From: Acidobacteriota bacterium
GTDB taxonomy: Bacteria > Acidobacteriota > Terriglobia > Acidiferrales > UBA7541
Length of the DNA: 64,000 nt
NCBI GenBank assembly: GCA_013289585.1
Contig: JABCZR010000013.1
Span: forward strand, 62,001-126,000
Direction of reading: 5' to 3'
Made by a program: the position numbers and the translations under genes. The notes under the pieces were generated by a model. The model was given only the letters and a program-made list of their open reading frames with translations. It ran no database searches and was not told where the DNA came from. Shown piece after piece: positions 1 through 8,859 of the stretch (the first letter of the stretch is position 1; the number at the start of each line of letters is the position of its first letter).

Positions 1-513
1 GTCCTGCAAGCCAAGGCGGAATCCGATGCCATGCAGTATACGCTACCGTTAAAGCAGAAGCAGATCGAGCAGAGCAAACTCGAAGCCGAAGCGCGCAAGG
101 AATCGACGCTGCAAAACGCCGAAGCTGCCGCGCAGGCGAAAATCATCGACAGCAAAGCGGAAATCGAGCGCCAGAAGAATCTCGCCGATGCGGAAGCCAA
201 CCGAATTCGCGTGACGGCTGATGCCGACGCCAACCGCATCCGAGTGACCGCCGCGGCCGACGCCGAGCGGATGAAATTCGAAGCAGCGGTCTTGAAGTCC
301 AATCCCATGCTCATCCAGAAGATCATTGCCGAGCGGCTTTCGGACAAGCTGCAGATCATGATGGTGCCAATGGACGGCAAGAATTTCTTCGCAAGTGATG
401 TAATGCGCTCCGCGTTTTCAGGAGCGGGAAGCGCTTCATCGGACGACGGTTCGGACGATGCGGCGCCAACGGCCACGGCTTTGGCACAGAAACGGCCGCC
501 GAAAAGGCCCTGA
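1..513 (+). CDS. SPFH/prohibitin-family protein, C-terminal part (cut by window edge)
   Basis: The frame is open from base 1 to TGA at 511-513, so only the last 170 codons are present. They form the long charged Ala/Glu/Lys-rich helix that follows the SPFH (band 7) domain in prohibitin- and flotillin-like proteins; these oligomerise on the inner face of the membrane. An 11-residue block is duplicated in tandem (ANRIRVTADAD, ANRIRVTAAAD). After the helix comes NPMLIQKIIAERLSDKLQI, then a low-complexity Ser/Asp/Ala tail ending KRPPKRP. The SPFH domain itself lies outside the window, so the family call rests on the coiled coil alone. A full-length flotillin lies at 11673-13106, so the chromosome carries at least two SPFH-type genes within about 12 kb. 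Confidence 0.7.
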   Translation, partial: VLQAKAESDAMQYTLPLKQKQIEQSKLEAEARKESTLQNAEAAAQAKIIDSKAEIERQKNLADAEANRIRVTADADANRIRVTAAADAERMKFEAAVLKSNPMLIQKIIAERLSDKLQIMMVPMDGKNFFASDVMRSAFSGAGSASSDDGSDDAAPTATALAQKRPPKRP

Positions 514-530
514 GGAATCGAGACGGATTT

Positions 531-706
531 GCACAGCTAGAGCCTGTGCTACTGGGTTCCGCTAGCCAACACCCCTGAGGGTGGCGCGGGACGCGATGTT
601 GGTGGAGGACTGATCATGGGCATTAGGAAGAGCACCGCCGCGCTTGACCGATTTGCCAAGGATCCGTTCTCCATCAGCAATGCGGACTGAGCCACTCGGC
701 TAGCGG
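531..706 (+). other. Candidate structured intergenic RNA element
   Basis: Several helices can be drawn. A hairpin GCACAG (531-536) pairs with CTGTGC (544-549). A three-way-junction-like fold has CCAACA (566-571) pairing with TGTTGG (597-602), enclosing CCC-CTGA-GGG (572-581) and CGCG-GGA-CGCG (585-595). A perfect 9-bp long-range pairing is possible between CCGCTAGCC (559-567) and GGCTAGCGG (698-706), bracketing a small reading frame; it shares C566-C567 with the first junction helix, so the two folds compete. The purine-rich ribosome site GGTGGAGG (601-608) overlaps the junction helix. I do not recognise a known riboswitch or RNA family. The core GCTAGC is itself palindromic, which weakens the long-range pairing as evidence. 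Confidence 0.35.
616..690 (+). CDS. Possible 24-residue small protein or leader peptide
   Basis: ATG at 616 is preceded by GGAGG (604-608) at a 7-base spacing, the best ribosome site of this intergenic region. The frame runs 24 codons to TGA at 688-690 and encodes MGIRKSTAALDRFAKDPFSI followed by SNAD. Third codon positions are mostly G or C, as in neighbouring genes. It lies inside the structured element at 531-706 and 25 bases before a strong terminator stem, so it would sit on its own short transcript. No family is recognised. It could be a genuine small protein, a leader peptide, or chance. Confidence 0.35.
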   Translation: MGIRKSTAALDRFAKDPFSISNAD

Positions 707-715
707 TCGAAAACG

Positions 716-750
716 AAATGGGCCTCCCGATTAAGTTGGGAGGCCCATTT
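716..750. terminator. Strong bidirectional hairpin terminator
   Basis: A perfect 13-bp stem, AAATGGGCCTCCC (716-728) with GGGAGGCCCATTT (738-750), closes a 9-base loop. A-rich and T-rich flanks on both sides allow it to act in both directions: for the short plus-strand transcript above it and for the tricorn gene whose stop codon is at 786 on the minus strand. Confidence 0.8.
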
Positions 751-785
751 CTGTTTCAGAAGAGTCGAAGATTGCGCGCGATATT

Positions 786-3700
786 CTACGGTGCTGGAGC
801 CGTCGGATATTTCGGCCGCGGAGGAAGTGGCTTGTAGTCCTTGAGCGCTTCTTTCGCCAGCGCGATGGCTTTTTCAAGTTGCGGGTCATGGCCCTGGACA
901 ACGAGATCAGGGCGCTGGTGCACCACGTAGTCGGGATCGACGCCGTGCTGCTCGACGACCCACTCGCCGCCATTGTCCGTACTCCAGAAGCCGAAGCCCG
1001 GAGCTGTGACGAACCCGCCGTCACGCAACGGCTGCACATTTCCAATACCCACCAATCCACCCCAAGTGCGCGTGCCAACGATGGGCCCGATTTTTTCGCG
1101 GTGGAAGAACCACGGGAAAGCATCTCCCCCAGAGCCAGCGAGTTCGTTCACGATCATGACCTTGGGGCCGAAGATCCCGACGGGAGGCCAGGGAATGTCC
1201 TTGGTGTCTCGCGGCGCCACCAATGCCAGCAATTGGCGCTTGAGCTTTTCCGTGTAAAAATCTGGAATATTTCCACCCTGGTTATAACGCTCGTCGATGA
1301 TGATGCCATCTTTGTCGAGTTGCGCGTTGAACGCTTTATCAAACTGGATGATGCCGGGGATCGAAGTGTCTGGCACGTACATGTAGCCGATGCGTCCACC
1401 AGTGGCTGCGTCTACCTTCTTGCGATTGGTCTCAAACCAGTCGATATAGCGTGCACCCGACTCATTCGGCACGGGCTTGACCACGATTTCCCACGCACCG
1501 TCCGCCGAAGGCTTGCTGTTGATTTTCAGGCTCACCAGCTTGCCGGCGAGGTTCTGGAAGTACGAGTAAACGTCTTGCGAAGCCTTGGCGTCCTGGCCGT
1601 TGACGGCGATTAGATAGTCGCCGGCCTTTATTTTCAGGCCTGGCTCGGTGAGCGGTGAACGAGTGGCTTCGCTCCAGTTTTCACCGGGATAGATTTTCGC
1701 GATGCGATAGTAGCCGCCGTCGGCTTCGAAGTCAGCTCCCAGCAAGCCGACGCTTACTTGCGGTTTCTTCGGACGATCTCCGCCACCGACATACGTGTGC
1801 GAGGTGCTCAGCTCGGCGATCAACTCGCCGATGAGATAGTTCAAATCGCTGCGGTGAGCGACCCACGGAAGAAGCGTCGCGTAGCGATCGCCAATCAGTT
1901 TCCAATTGTGCCCGGTCATAGCCGGATCCCAATAGAAATCGCGCTCGATGCGCCAGGCCTCGTGGTAGGTCTGCTTCCATTCCTCGCGTGGATCGATTTT
2001 CACCTGCAGGCCGGAAAGATCGAGCTTCCCTTCCCCAACCTTTTTTCCAGGAACGGCTTCGATCACGCCCAGAAGCGGACCTGCTTTATAAACGAGCTTT
2101 TTGCCTTCCTTATCGACATCGTAGCCTTCGATGCCAGCGAGCAGCTCCTTGTCTTCGCGCTTCTCCAAATCGTAAACGTGAAGGACGCCCTTGGGTGCGC
2201 CATCCTGGTCGGTGCCGGCAGTTCGGGACTCCTGGGGTTGCGAGATATAGAAGAATTTGCCTTTGCGCACCACGAGATTGCTGAAGATTCCGGAAGGAAT
2301 CGGTACGGGCGCCACGCGTGGGGCAATGCCACTCAGGTCGATCTGCACTGGTTTCGGGGGTTCTTCTTTTTTCTCCTCTTCTTTCTTGTCGTCCTTTTTG
2401 GCCTCTTCTTTTTTCTGCGCGTCCTTCGATTTGCCTCCGGCCTTCTTGTCGTCGCTCTTCTTATCCTTTTCGTCTTTCTTGTCTTTGTCGGCGGCCTTTT
2501 CCTCGTCGCTCTGGGGTGTGAAGGGAGAAGCTTCGTCGGCTTTCAAGGTTAGAGCAAAGACGCCGTCCGTGTTGTAGTAGTTGAATCGCTGATCGAGCTG
2601 GCCGATGCTGGGGAAGAAATAGCGCTGGGAAAGAAAGAAAATGTACTTGCCCTCGGGATCAAAGACCGGATTTGTGTCGTTGTAGAAGCCATCGGAGATT
2701 TTGGTGCTCTTCTTCTGCTCGAGCGAATAGACGTACATCTGTCCGGCGCCGCGGCGGTCGGCCTTGGAGTAGGTAATCCACTGGCTGTCCGGCGCCCAGA
2801 TGCCGTCGGCAATGTCCGCGTATTCGCCCTCGTCCACCTGGACGGGCTTTTTGTCGTCGGTGCTGACCCACCAGAGGCGGTGCATCTTGTCCCAGTAAAG
2901 AAGTTTCTTGCTGTCCGGCGCCCACGTCGGGCCGTAGCGGTACATGTTGCCGTCCATCGTTAGGCGCACATCGTCCCCGCCCATTTGCGGGCGCAGGTAT
3001 AGCTCATATTCACCGGTTTTATCTGACAGATAGGCGATCCACTTGCCGTCCGGCGACCATGTCGGGTTCATTTCGTGGACGCTGGAATTGTCCGTGGTCA
3101 GTGTACGGATGCTGCCATGCTCGGTGGGCACAGTGAAAATGTTGCCGCGGGCTTCCACTACGACGCGTGCCGCGGAAGGAGAGATCCCAAAACCGGCGAG
3201 ATTCTCGCTGACGTTTTTGAACTCAGGACGCGCCGCGATATCCTCGCCGTGCACCTGGATGGAGATACTGTTGCTTTTTCCGCTGGCGAGGTTGTACTCG
3301 TACAACAAACCGCCGTTTTCATAAACGATGGCGTCGGGCCCGAGGCTCGGCCACTTGATGTCGAACTCCTTGTAATCGGTAAGTTTTTTCGTCTGTTTGG
3401 AGCCGAGGTCGTAGCTATAGAGATTCATCACGCCATCGCGGTCGCTGATGAAATAGATGGTGTTGCCGTGCCACATGGGGAAAAGATCCATGCCCGCCGT
3501 TTTCGGAAGCTCTTCGTACGAGTTGGTCTTCAGGTCGAAGATGCCGATCGGCAAGCTCCAGCCGCCTCGGTAGCGCTTCCACGTGCGGAATTCCTGCGAA
3601 GTTTCGAGATAAGCGATTTTGTTGCCGTCGGGAGAGAAGCTCGTCAGATCAGCGCGCGGCACTTGGAGCATCTTTGGCGTGCCACCCTGCGGAGAGACGA

Positions 3701-4160
3701 GAAACAGTTTGGTGTAGCGGCCCGGCGGCGCGCTGTAGCGGTCGGAGCGGAAGAGGATGTACTTGCCGTCGGGCGTCCAGCCGAGAACGATGTCGTTGGA
3801 TGGGTGGAACGTGAGGCGCTTGGGCTCTCCACCTTCCGCGGAAATGACGTACACGTCCGGGTTCCCGTCGTACTCGCCGGTGAAGGCGATCCATTTTCCA
3901 TCAGGGGAGAATTTCGGGAAAAGCTCGTCGCCGACGTGGGAGGTCAGCCGCCGGGCTGAGCCGCCGTCGCGCGAGGCAATCCACAGGTCGCCCGCGTAGG
4001 CAAATACCACGCGGTCCTTTGAGATGTCGGCGTAGCGCAGGAGCCGGGTGGGGCCGTCGGGGGGCTGGTCGGCGGCGCGGGCTGGCACCGGCACCAGCCA
4101 GGCCATTGCCGCGATCCACAGCCACAAAAACACGTTCCACCGCACTGGCATGGGCTTCAT
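786..4160 (-). CDS. Tricorn-like protease, S41 family, secreted
   Basis: 1124 residues with a signal peptide (about 1-29, ending PVPARA). Two beta-propeller regions follow, with repeated PD40/WD-like blocks such as FSPDGKWIAFT and WSPDGKWIAYL (about 45-540). A Lys/Glu/Asp-rich linker lies at about 548-606. Then come the tricorn C1 region, a PDZ domain (about 800-900) and the S41 protease core. Catalytic candidates match the Thermoplasma tricorn pattern: Ser-His at 787-788 (STSHTY), nucleophile Ser1010 in LAGSGGD, and Glu1070 in VEQHGVDPD. The protein should degrade peptides in the periplasm. It is transcribed alone and divergently from the gene at 4368. The start ATG at 4160 follows CAGGAGCAAACGTA on the minus strand. 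Acidobacteria carry many tricorn homologues annotated as peptidases; substrate unknown. Confidence 0.92.
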   Translation of the reverse strand: MKPMPVRWNVFLWLWIAAMAWLVPVPARAADQPPDGPTRLLRYADISKDRVVFAYAGDLWIASRDGGSARRLTSHVGDELFPKFSPDGKWIAFTGEYDGNPDVYVISAEGGEPKRLTFHPSNDIVLGWTPDGKYILFRSDRYSAPPGRYTKLFLVSPQGGTPKMLQVPRADLTSFSPDGNKIAYLETSQEFRTWKRYRGGWSLPIGIFDLKTNSYEELPKTAGMDLFPMWHGNTIYFISDRDGVMNLYSYDLGSKQTKKLTDYKEFDIKWPSLGPDAIVYENGGLLYEYNLASGKSNSISIQVHGEDIAARPEFKNVSENLAGFGISPSAARVVVEARGNIFTVPTEHGSIRTLTTDNSSVHEMNPTWSPDGKWIAYLSDKTGEYELYLRPQMGGDDVRLTMDGNMYRYGPTWAPDSKKLLYWDKMHRLWWVSTDDKKPVQVDEGEYADIADGIWAPDSQWITYSKADRRGAGQMYVYSLEQKKSTKISDGFYNDTNPVFDPEGKYIFFLSQRYFFPSIGQLDQRFNYYNTDGVFALTLKADEASPFTPQSDEEKAADKDKKDEKDKKSDDKKAGGKSKDAQKKEEAKKDDKKEEEKKEEPPKPVQIDLSGIAPRVAPVPIPSGIFSNLVVRKGKFFYISQPQESRTAGTDQDGAPKGVLHVYDLEKREDKELLAGIEGYDVDKEGKKLVYKAGPLLGVIEAVPGKKVGEGKLDLSGLQVKIDPREEWKQTYHEAWRIERDFYWDPAMTGHNWKLIGDRYATLLPWVAHRSDLNYLIGELIAELSTSHTYVGGGDRPKKPQVSVGLLGADFEADGGYYRIAKIYPGENWSEATRSPLTEPGLKIKAGDYLIAVNGQDAKASQDVYSYFQNLAGKLVSLKINSKPSADGAWEIVVKPVPNESGARYIDWFETNRKKVDAATGGRIGYMYVPDTSIPGIIQFDKAFNAQLDKDGIIIDERYNQGGNIPDFYTEKLKRQLLALVAPRDTKDIPWPPVGIFGPKVMIVNELAGSGGDAFPWFFHREKIGPIVGTRTWGGLVGIGNVQPLRDGGFVTAPGFGFWSTDNGGEWVVEQHGVDPDYVVHQRPDLVVQGHDPQLEKAIALAKEALKDYKPLPPRPKYPTAPAP

Positions 4161-4367
4161 TACGTTTGCTCCTGAAAATGGGATTCGTGGGGCAACTAGC
4201 TTCCTACATGGACGGCTGGCCCGGCATTTTGTTTCGTCGAGGATAGATACTTTCTTTGCCTGGAAAAAGTTTCATTGTTTGAAAGGTTTCTTCACGGCGT
4301 TTTGTCCATGCCCGCAGCGCCGCTCCATCCTTCGTTTGAAGCCGTGATATCATCAACCCGTAACCCC

Positions 4368-5396
4368 GTGTACGCCAAGCAAAAACTGTCCCTGTCGCGG
4401 TCGCGCGGCTGGCTTTTCGTGCGTCTGCTTCTTGCTGTTTTTGTTTTTTCCTCGCCGTGTCTGCCGCGCGCCGATTCGCTGGAAGATGCTGGCCGCGTGC
4501 TGGCCCGCAAGGTGGCGGCAGTTCCGCAGCGCGAACGGCATCTTTTTCTTTCCTGGCAGAACCATTCCTCCCTGGCCGAGGAGAATTCTGAAGCGCTGAA
4601 GCAGTCCTTCGCCGCTGAATTGGGTGGCGAAATTCTTGTCGAGAAACAAGAGCCTGGCGCCCCTCAACTCCAGATTTCCGTCGAAGAGTCACCGGCATTT
4701 TATATTCTGATTGCCAGCGTGCCCGCTGCCAATGGAGAGGCAATCCGCATGGCCAGAATTGCCCGAGCGGCTCTGGCCTCCAGCGGAAGTTCCGGCGCCC
4801 GCTTTCGCCTCTCAAAGGAATTAATCTGGCAGCAGCAGGAGCCGATCCTGGACGCAGTCGAGATGAGTGAAGACTCCGGCAAACCGGGTCCGCTGCTGAT
4901 TCTCAATCGAGACAGCCTTTCTCTCTATCGCAGCGAAAACGATCGCTGGGAATTGCAGGATTCGAAGCGCGTTCCCACAATCGAGAAAACCGTGCGCGCT
5001 CCGCGCGGTGAAATTCGGTTGTCCGTTGGCAGCGAAAAACAGGACAGCCTCGTTCTTTCAGAGCAAACCTGCGACATAACGATTGCCGAAAAGATTGAGT
5101 TGAATTGCCGTGCCGCTTCTCACTCCTGGAGGGACGGAATTCTTCTGGCCTCCCCATGCGACCGAGGAGTCTGGTGGTTGAAGGCGGAGTCCGGAGATTG
5201 GAGCGTTCCGGATCGGCTATCGCTGCGGAATTCTTCGGTGCCGAAATCCGCTTCCTCGGTGGTTGAACTTGATCTCCCGGGACCGGCACTGTCTATCGCG
5301 AGCGGGCGGCGCGCGCGTAGCGATACGGCAGTGGTGTTTAATCTTTCGACGGGAAACTATGAAGTTTATCGAATCACGCTGGCTTGCGGGAACTAG
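4368..5396 (+). CDS. Secreted protein of unknown function, first gene of a sensory operon
   Basis: I chose GTG at 4368 because it gives a normal signal peptide (basic KQKLSLSRSRGW, then hydrophobic FVRLLLAVFVFSSPCLP). In-frame TTG 4275 and ATG 4308 would add an implausibly long N-region. The mature part, about 310 residues, has no domain I recognise. The second half looks beta-rich, with short strands such as SLSLYRSENDRWEL and GVWWLKAESGDW, reminiscent of a propeller without clear repeats. Its last 38 bases overlap the start of the solute-binding protein gene at 5359, which implies co-transcription with that gene, the kinase and the regulator downstream. It may be an accessory ligand or assembly protein of that sensory set, but this is only context. 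Confidence 0.65.
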   Translation: MYAKQKLSLSRSRGWLFVRLLLAVFVFSSPCLPRADSLEDAGRVLARKVAAVPQRERHLFLSWQNHSSLAEENSEALKQSFAAELGGEILVEKQEPGAPQLQISVEESPAFYILIASVPAANGEAIRMARIARAALASSGSSGARFRLSKELIWQQQEPILDAVEMSEDSGKPGPLLILNRDSLSLYRSENDRWELQDSKRVPTIEKTVRAPRGEIRLSVGSEKQDSLVLSEQTCDITIAEKIELNCRAASHSWRDGILLASPCDRGVWWLKAESGDWSVPDRLSLRNSSVPKSASSVVELDLPGPALSIASGRRARSDTAVVFNLSTGNYEVYRITLACGN

Positions 5397-6984
5397 GCTG
5401 TTCGTTTGGGCGTCACTTGCGTCGTGGCTACTGCCTGGGGCAGTCGGAGCCAAATGGCCGAGGACTGGCGGAACACTCCGAGTGGAAATGCGGGCCGCCT
5501 CGGTTTCGCTCGATCCGCGCGAATGGAAAGCAGGCACGCCGGATTTTGCCGCTGCGGAGAAGCTGGGGGCGCTGGTCTTCGACCGGCTGATCGCGCTGGA
5601 TAACTACGGGCGGTTTCAGCCGCAGTTGGCGACAGAGTGGTCGCACGATGCGGCGTTCAAACGATGGCAGTTTGCACTCCGTCCCGGCGTGAAATTTTCG
5701 AATGGATCAGCGCTTACGGTGGCGGATGTGGTCGCGGCACTGCAACCCTTGTTGCCAGGTACGCAGCAGATTCAGGTTTCTGGAAACAGCGTGGTCATCC
5801 AATCCAATGCGCCAGTTCCCGATCTGCTGGAGGAACTGGCCTCGGGGCGTTATTTTGTGTATCGAGTCCAGCCGGATGGTACGCTCCTGGGGACAGGACC
5901 ATTTTTCGTTTCCGATTCGAAAGAGAGTTCGAATCGAGTGGAAAAGCCGGCGGCAGTGGCGGAGCAAACCCCGACCGCGGCGTCTCCGCATAGTGAAGGC
6001 AAGGTTACGCATTTGCATTTTCGCGCGAACGAAGAAACCTGGTCCGGGCGGCCATTTCTCGATGCCATTGACGTGTCGCTCGGTGTGCCTTCACTACGGC
6101 AGCTCTTTGATTTGCAATTGGGGAAAGCCGATCTGGTGGAGTTATCGCCCGATCTGGTGCGCCGAGCCATGCAGGAAAACTTGCGCGTTTGGGCTTCGAC
6201 GCCGGTCACGCTCTACGGCTTGCGTTTTGACGAGGCGCAACCTGCCCCAGCCGCCGCAAAGCTGCGCGAGGCTGTCTCGCTTTCGCTCGACCGGCAAACC
6301 ATGGCCAACGTGTTGCTGCAGAAGCAAGCCGAACCTGCAGCAGCCCTTTTGCCCCAGTGGTTATCGGGCTATGCTTTCCTCTTCACTATGGAGACCAATA
6401 TCGACCGCGCCAAAGAAATTCGTGCCACGCTCCCGGCAAACTTAGCCACGGGCAAAGAGCCGCTGCGTCTGACCGTCGACGCGCCCGGCGACCTGGCCAA
6501 GCTTCTCGGCGAGCGCGTTGCCGTGAATGCGCGGCAAACCTCGATCCTCGTGCAGATGGTGAATCGCCCTGCCTTGCGTGCTCCCGGCAACACGACCGCA
6601 ACCTCCAGTGATCCGGCTCCCGGTCTCCATCTCTTTGCCTGGCGCTTTACTGCACTCTCTCCGCGCGTCGAGCTGGAATCCTTTGTAACGGCGCTCGACC
6701 TCGGCGAACTGCCCGAAGGCGCCGTGACCTCCAGCGACCCCGAGCAGCTCTATGCCCGCGAAAAGAAATTGCTCGAGAATCGGCGCGTGCTCCCACTGGT
6801 GGCACTACCGGAGTATGTCGGACTTGGTCCAAACGTTCGCGATTGGATGCCCGCGCGCTGGGGTGAATGGCATCTCGCGGATGTCTGGCTCGATGCTCCA
6901 GGCACTTCGCGGCCCGACACTCCAAGCGCGTCAGAAACTCCACTCCATCCGACGTCCGCGCCGTCCCCCGGAGTCAAACCATGA
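5359..6984 (+). CDS. Extracellular solute-binding protein, family 5 (peptide/nickel type), no transporter nearby
   Basis: 541 residues from ATG 5359, which gives a good signal peptide (LFVWASLASWLLPGAVGA). An upstream ATG at 5263 lies far inside the previous gene. The mature part begins GGTLRVEM and contains the SBP_bac_5 signature region LVFDRLIALDNYGRFQPQLA and WQFALRPGVKFSNGSALTV, as in DppA/OppA. Such proteins bind oligopeptides or chelated metals in the periplasm. No permease or ATPase genes are adjacent. Its stop overlaps the start of the histidine kinase gene (ATGA, 6981-6984), so the two are translationally coupled, which suggests the binding protein reports ligand to the kinase rather than to a transporter. 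The region after about residue 190 (SKESSNRVEKPAAVAEQTPT) looks like a low-complexity insertion. Confidence 0.8.
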   Translation: MKFIESRWLAGTRLFVWASLASWLLPGAVGAKWPRTGGTLRVEMRAASVSLDPREWKAGTPDFAAAEKLGALVFDRLIALDNYGRFQPQLATEWSHDAAFKRWQFALRPGVKFSNGSALTVADVVAALQPLLPGTQQIQVSGNSVVIQSNAPVPDLLEELASGRYFVYRVQPDGTLLGTGPFFVSDSKESSNRVEKPAAVAEQTPTAASPHSEGKVTHLHFRANEETWSGRPFLDAIDVSLGVPSLRQLFDLQLGKADLVELSPDLVRRAMQENLRVWASTPVTLYGLRFDEAQPAPAAAKLREAVSLSLDRQTMANVLLQKQAEPAAALLPQWLSGYAFLFTMETNIDRAKEIRATLPANLATGKEPLRLTVDAPGDLAKLLGERVAVNARQTSILVQMVNRPALRAPGNTTATSSDPAPGLHLFAWRFTALSPRVELESFVTALDLGELPEGAVTSSDPEQLYAREKKLLENRRVLPLVALPEYVGLGPNVRDWMPARWGEWHLADVWLDAPGTSRPDTPSASETPLHPTSAPSPGVKP

Positions 6985-8840
6985 GCTTCCGAACAAAATT
7001 ATTGCTGATTGTCCTGCTCACCATCGCAGCGTCCGTGTCCATCGTGGCTTACGGCGTGACGCACTATACGCGCGCGGCCTTCGAAGAGATGGATGCCGAA
7101 CGCACCGAAGCGCTGGTAGCGCAATTCAACAAGGAGTTTGCCCAGCGCGGCGAAGAAATCGCGCATCAGGTGGAAAACATTTCGAATGCTGAAGTAACGC
7201 TTCGCATGGCCATTGACCTAGAACGCCCCAATGCCGATCAATCGCTTTACGTGCGCGATGCCAACGGTGCGGCCCAGGACCACGGCCTGGATTTCGTCGA
7301 GTTCGTGAATTCCGACGGCACACTGATCTCCTCGGCGCAGTATCCCGCGCGCGTCGGCTACAAGAATGACTGGCTCACTTCGAGCACCGCGTGGAATGAA
7401 TCCTCCGCGTTTTTGATGCGCGAAGAACTACCGACGGATGTGGCGCTCGCGCTCTCCGTGGTTCGAACGCAACCCAACGTTCCCAAGCCCTTCTACATCG
7501 TCGGTGGCCGGCGGCTCGACAAAAAGTTTCTGGAATCGCTCGTCCTCCCTACCGGTATGCGCGCGCTGATCTATAGCAATCTCGAGCCCGCTTTCATACC
7601 AACCGCGCTCATTGCTGCAAAAGGCGACGTGGATCAGCCGGAGCGCTTTGCTCCGATTGTGGAGCAGATTCAGAAGCAATCCCGTCCGCTCGTTCGAACG
7701 ATCGACTGGTCCCGGGACCCCGCAGACGCTGAAACCTTTCACGCTATTCCGCTCACCGGCCGCAACAACGAATTGCTGGGCGTATTTCTTGTGGGCAGCT
7801 CGCGCAGGGAATTGGTACTGCTCACGGACAAAATCGTGAAGACGGCTGCCGCCGTTGGCGCCGGAGCGCTATTCGTCGGACTCTTGATCGCCTTTTGGAT
7901 TTCCGCGCGGATCACCCGGCCGGTGGAAGAGCTTGCCGCGGCGGCGCACGAAGTCGCCACCGGCAGATGGGATACGCATATCGAAGTGCGTGGACGCGAC
8001 GAAATCGGCCAGCTCGCCGCCGCCTTTAATGACATGACGAAAACACTTGCGTCGCAGAAGGAACGCCTGGTGCAAACCGAGCGCGTTGCCGCCTGGCGCG
8101 AGCTCGCCCGCCGTCTTGCCCACGAGCTACGCAATCCGCTCTTCCCCATGCAGATCACTATCGAAAACATGCAGCGGGCCCGCCAGCTGGACGCCAAGCA
8201 ATTCCTGGAAGTGTTCCACGAATCCACCGCCACGCTGAAAGCCGAGCTTGCGAACCTCAACTCCATCGTCAGCCGCTTCAGCGATTTTTCAAAGATGCCT
8301 GCGCCGCAATTTGTCCGCGTCAACGTGAATGAAGCGTTGCGCAACGCCGTGCGCCTCTTCGAGCCGCAATTCAACGAAGTGGGAAAGCCGACGATTACCC
8401 CGGAATTGTTCCTGACGGAGCCGTTACCAGAGATCGATGCAGATCCCGACCTGCTCCACCGCGCGTTTCAAAATCTGGTTCTCAACGCGCTCGATGCCAT
8501 GCCCGCTGGCGGGACGCTCACTTTGAAAACCTCGGAACATGATGGTCACGTGCGCATCGAGGTCGCGGATACCGGAAAAGGCCTGACGCCGGAAGAATGC
8601 TCGCGGCTCTTCACGCCTTACTACACCACAAAATTACAAGGGACCGGACTGGGACTCGCCATCGTGCAGTCGGTGGTCAGCGATCATCACGGCACGATTT
8701 CGGTGAATAGCGATGAAGGGCGCGGCACGAGCTTTCGAATCGACTTGCCGCAGCGCCAGGCCGGCGTCACTCCTGCTCCGCCAGAGGCAGCGCCCGAGGC
8801 CAAGGCCACGCCGTCGACTCTCGCAGCGGCTTCGGACTAG
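6981..8840 (+). CDS. Membrane sensor histidine kinase, NtrY/NtrB-like
   Basis: 619 residues starting at the ATG that overlaps the upstream stop. Order: transmembrane segment near residues 6-24, a periplasmic sensor region of about 260 residues, a second transmembrane segment (GALFVGLLIAFWI), HAMP linker, dimerisation domain with phospho-acceptor His381 in ARRLAHELRNPLF, and the ATPase domain with N box (NLVLNALDAMPAGG), G1 (DTGKGL) and G2 (GTGLGLAIV). It should autophosphorylate and pass phosphate to the NtrC-type regulator directly downstream. Coupling to the binding-protein gene upstream suggests that protein as a periplasmic partner. The C-terminal tail is Pro/Ala-rich. Confidence 0.92.
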   Translation: MSFRTKLLLIVLLTIAASVSIVAYGVTHYTRAAFEEMDAERTEALVAQFNKEFAQRGEEIAHQVENISNAEVTLRMAIDLERPNADQSLYVRDANGAAQDHGLDFVEFVNSDGTLISSAQYPARVGYKNDWLTSSTAWNESSAFLMREELPTDVALALSVVRTQPNVPKPFYIVGGRRLDKKFLESLVLPTGMRALIYSNLEPAFIPTALIAAKGDVDQPERFAPIVEQIQKQSRPLVRTIDWSRDPADAETFHAIPLTGRNNELLGVFLVGSSRRELVLLTDKIVKTAAAVGAGALFVGLLIAFWISARITRPVEELAAAAHEVATGRWDTHIEVRGRDEIGQLAAAFNDMTKTLASQKERLVQTERVAAWRELARRLAHELRNPLFPMQITIENMQRARQLDAKQFLEVFHESTATLKAELANLNSIVSRFSDFSKMPAPQFVRVNVNEALRNAVRLFEPQFNEVGKPTITPELFLTEPLPEIDADPDLLHRAFQNLVLNALDAMPAGGTLTLKTSEHDGHVRIEVADTGKGLTPEECSRLFTPYYTTKLQGTGLGLAIVQSVVSDHHGTISVNSDEGRGTSFRIDLPQRQAGVTPAPPEAAPEAKATPSTLAAASD

Positions 8841-8859
8841 CTCACACAAAGGACCACGC

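Noticed and set aside
5925-5940. GAGTTCGAATCGAGT resembling a tRNA T-loop
   Set aside because: It is inside the solute-binding protein gene, and no matching acceptor, D or anticodon stems surround it.
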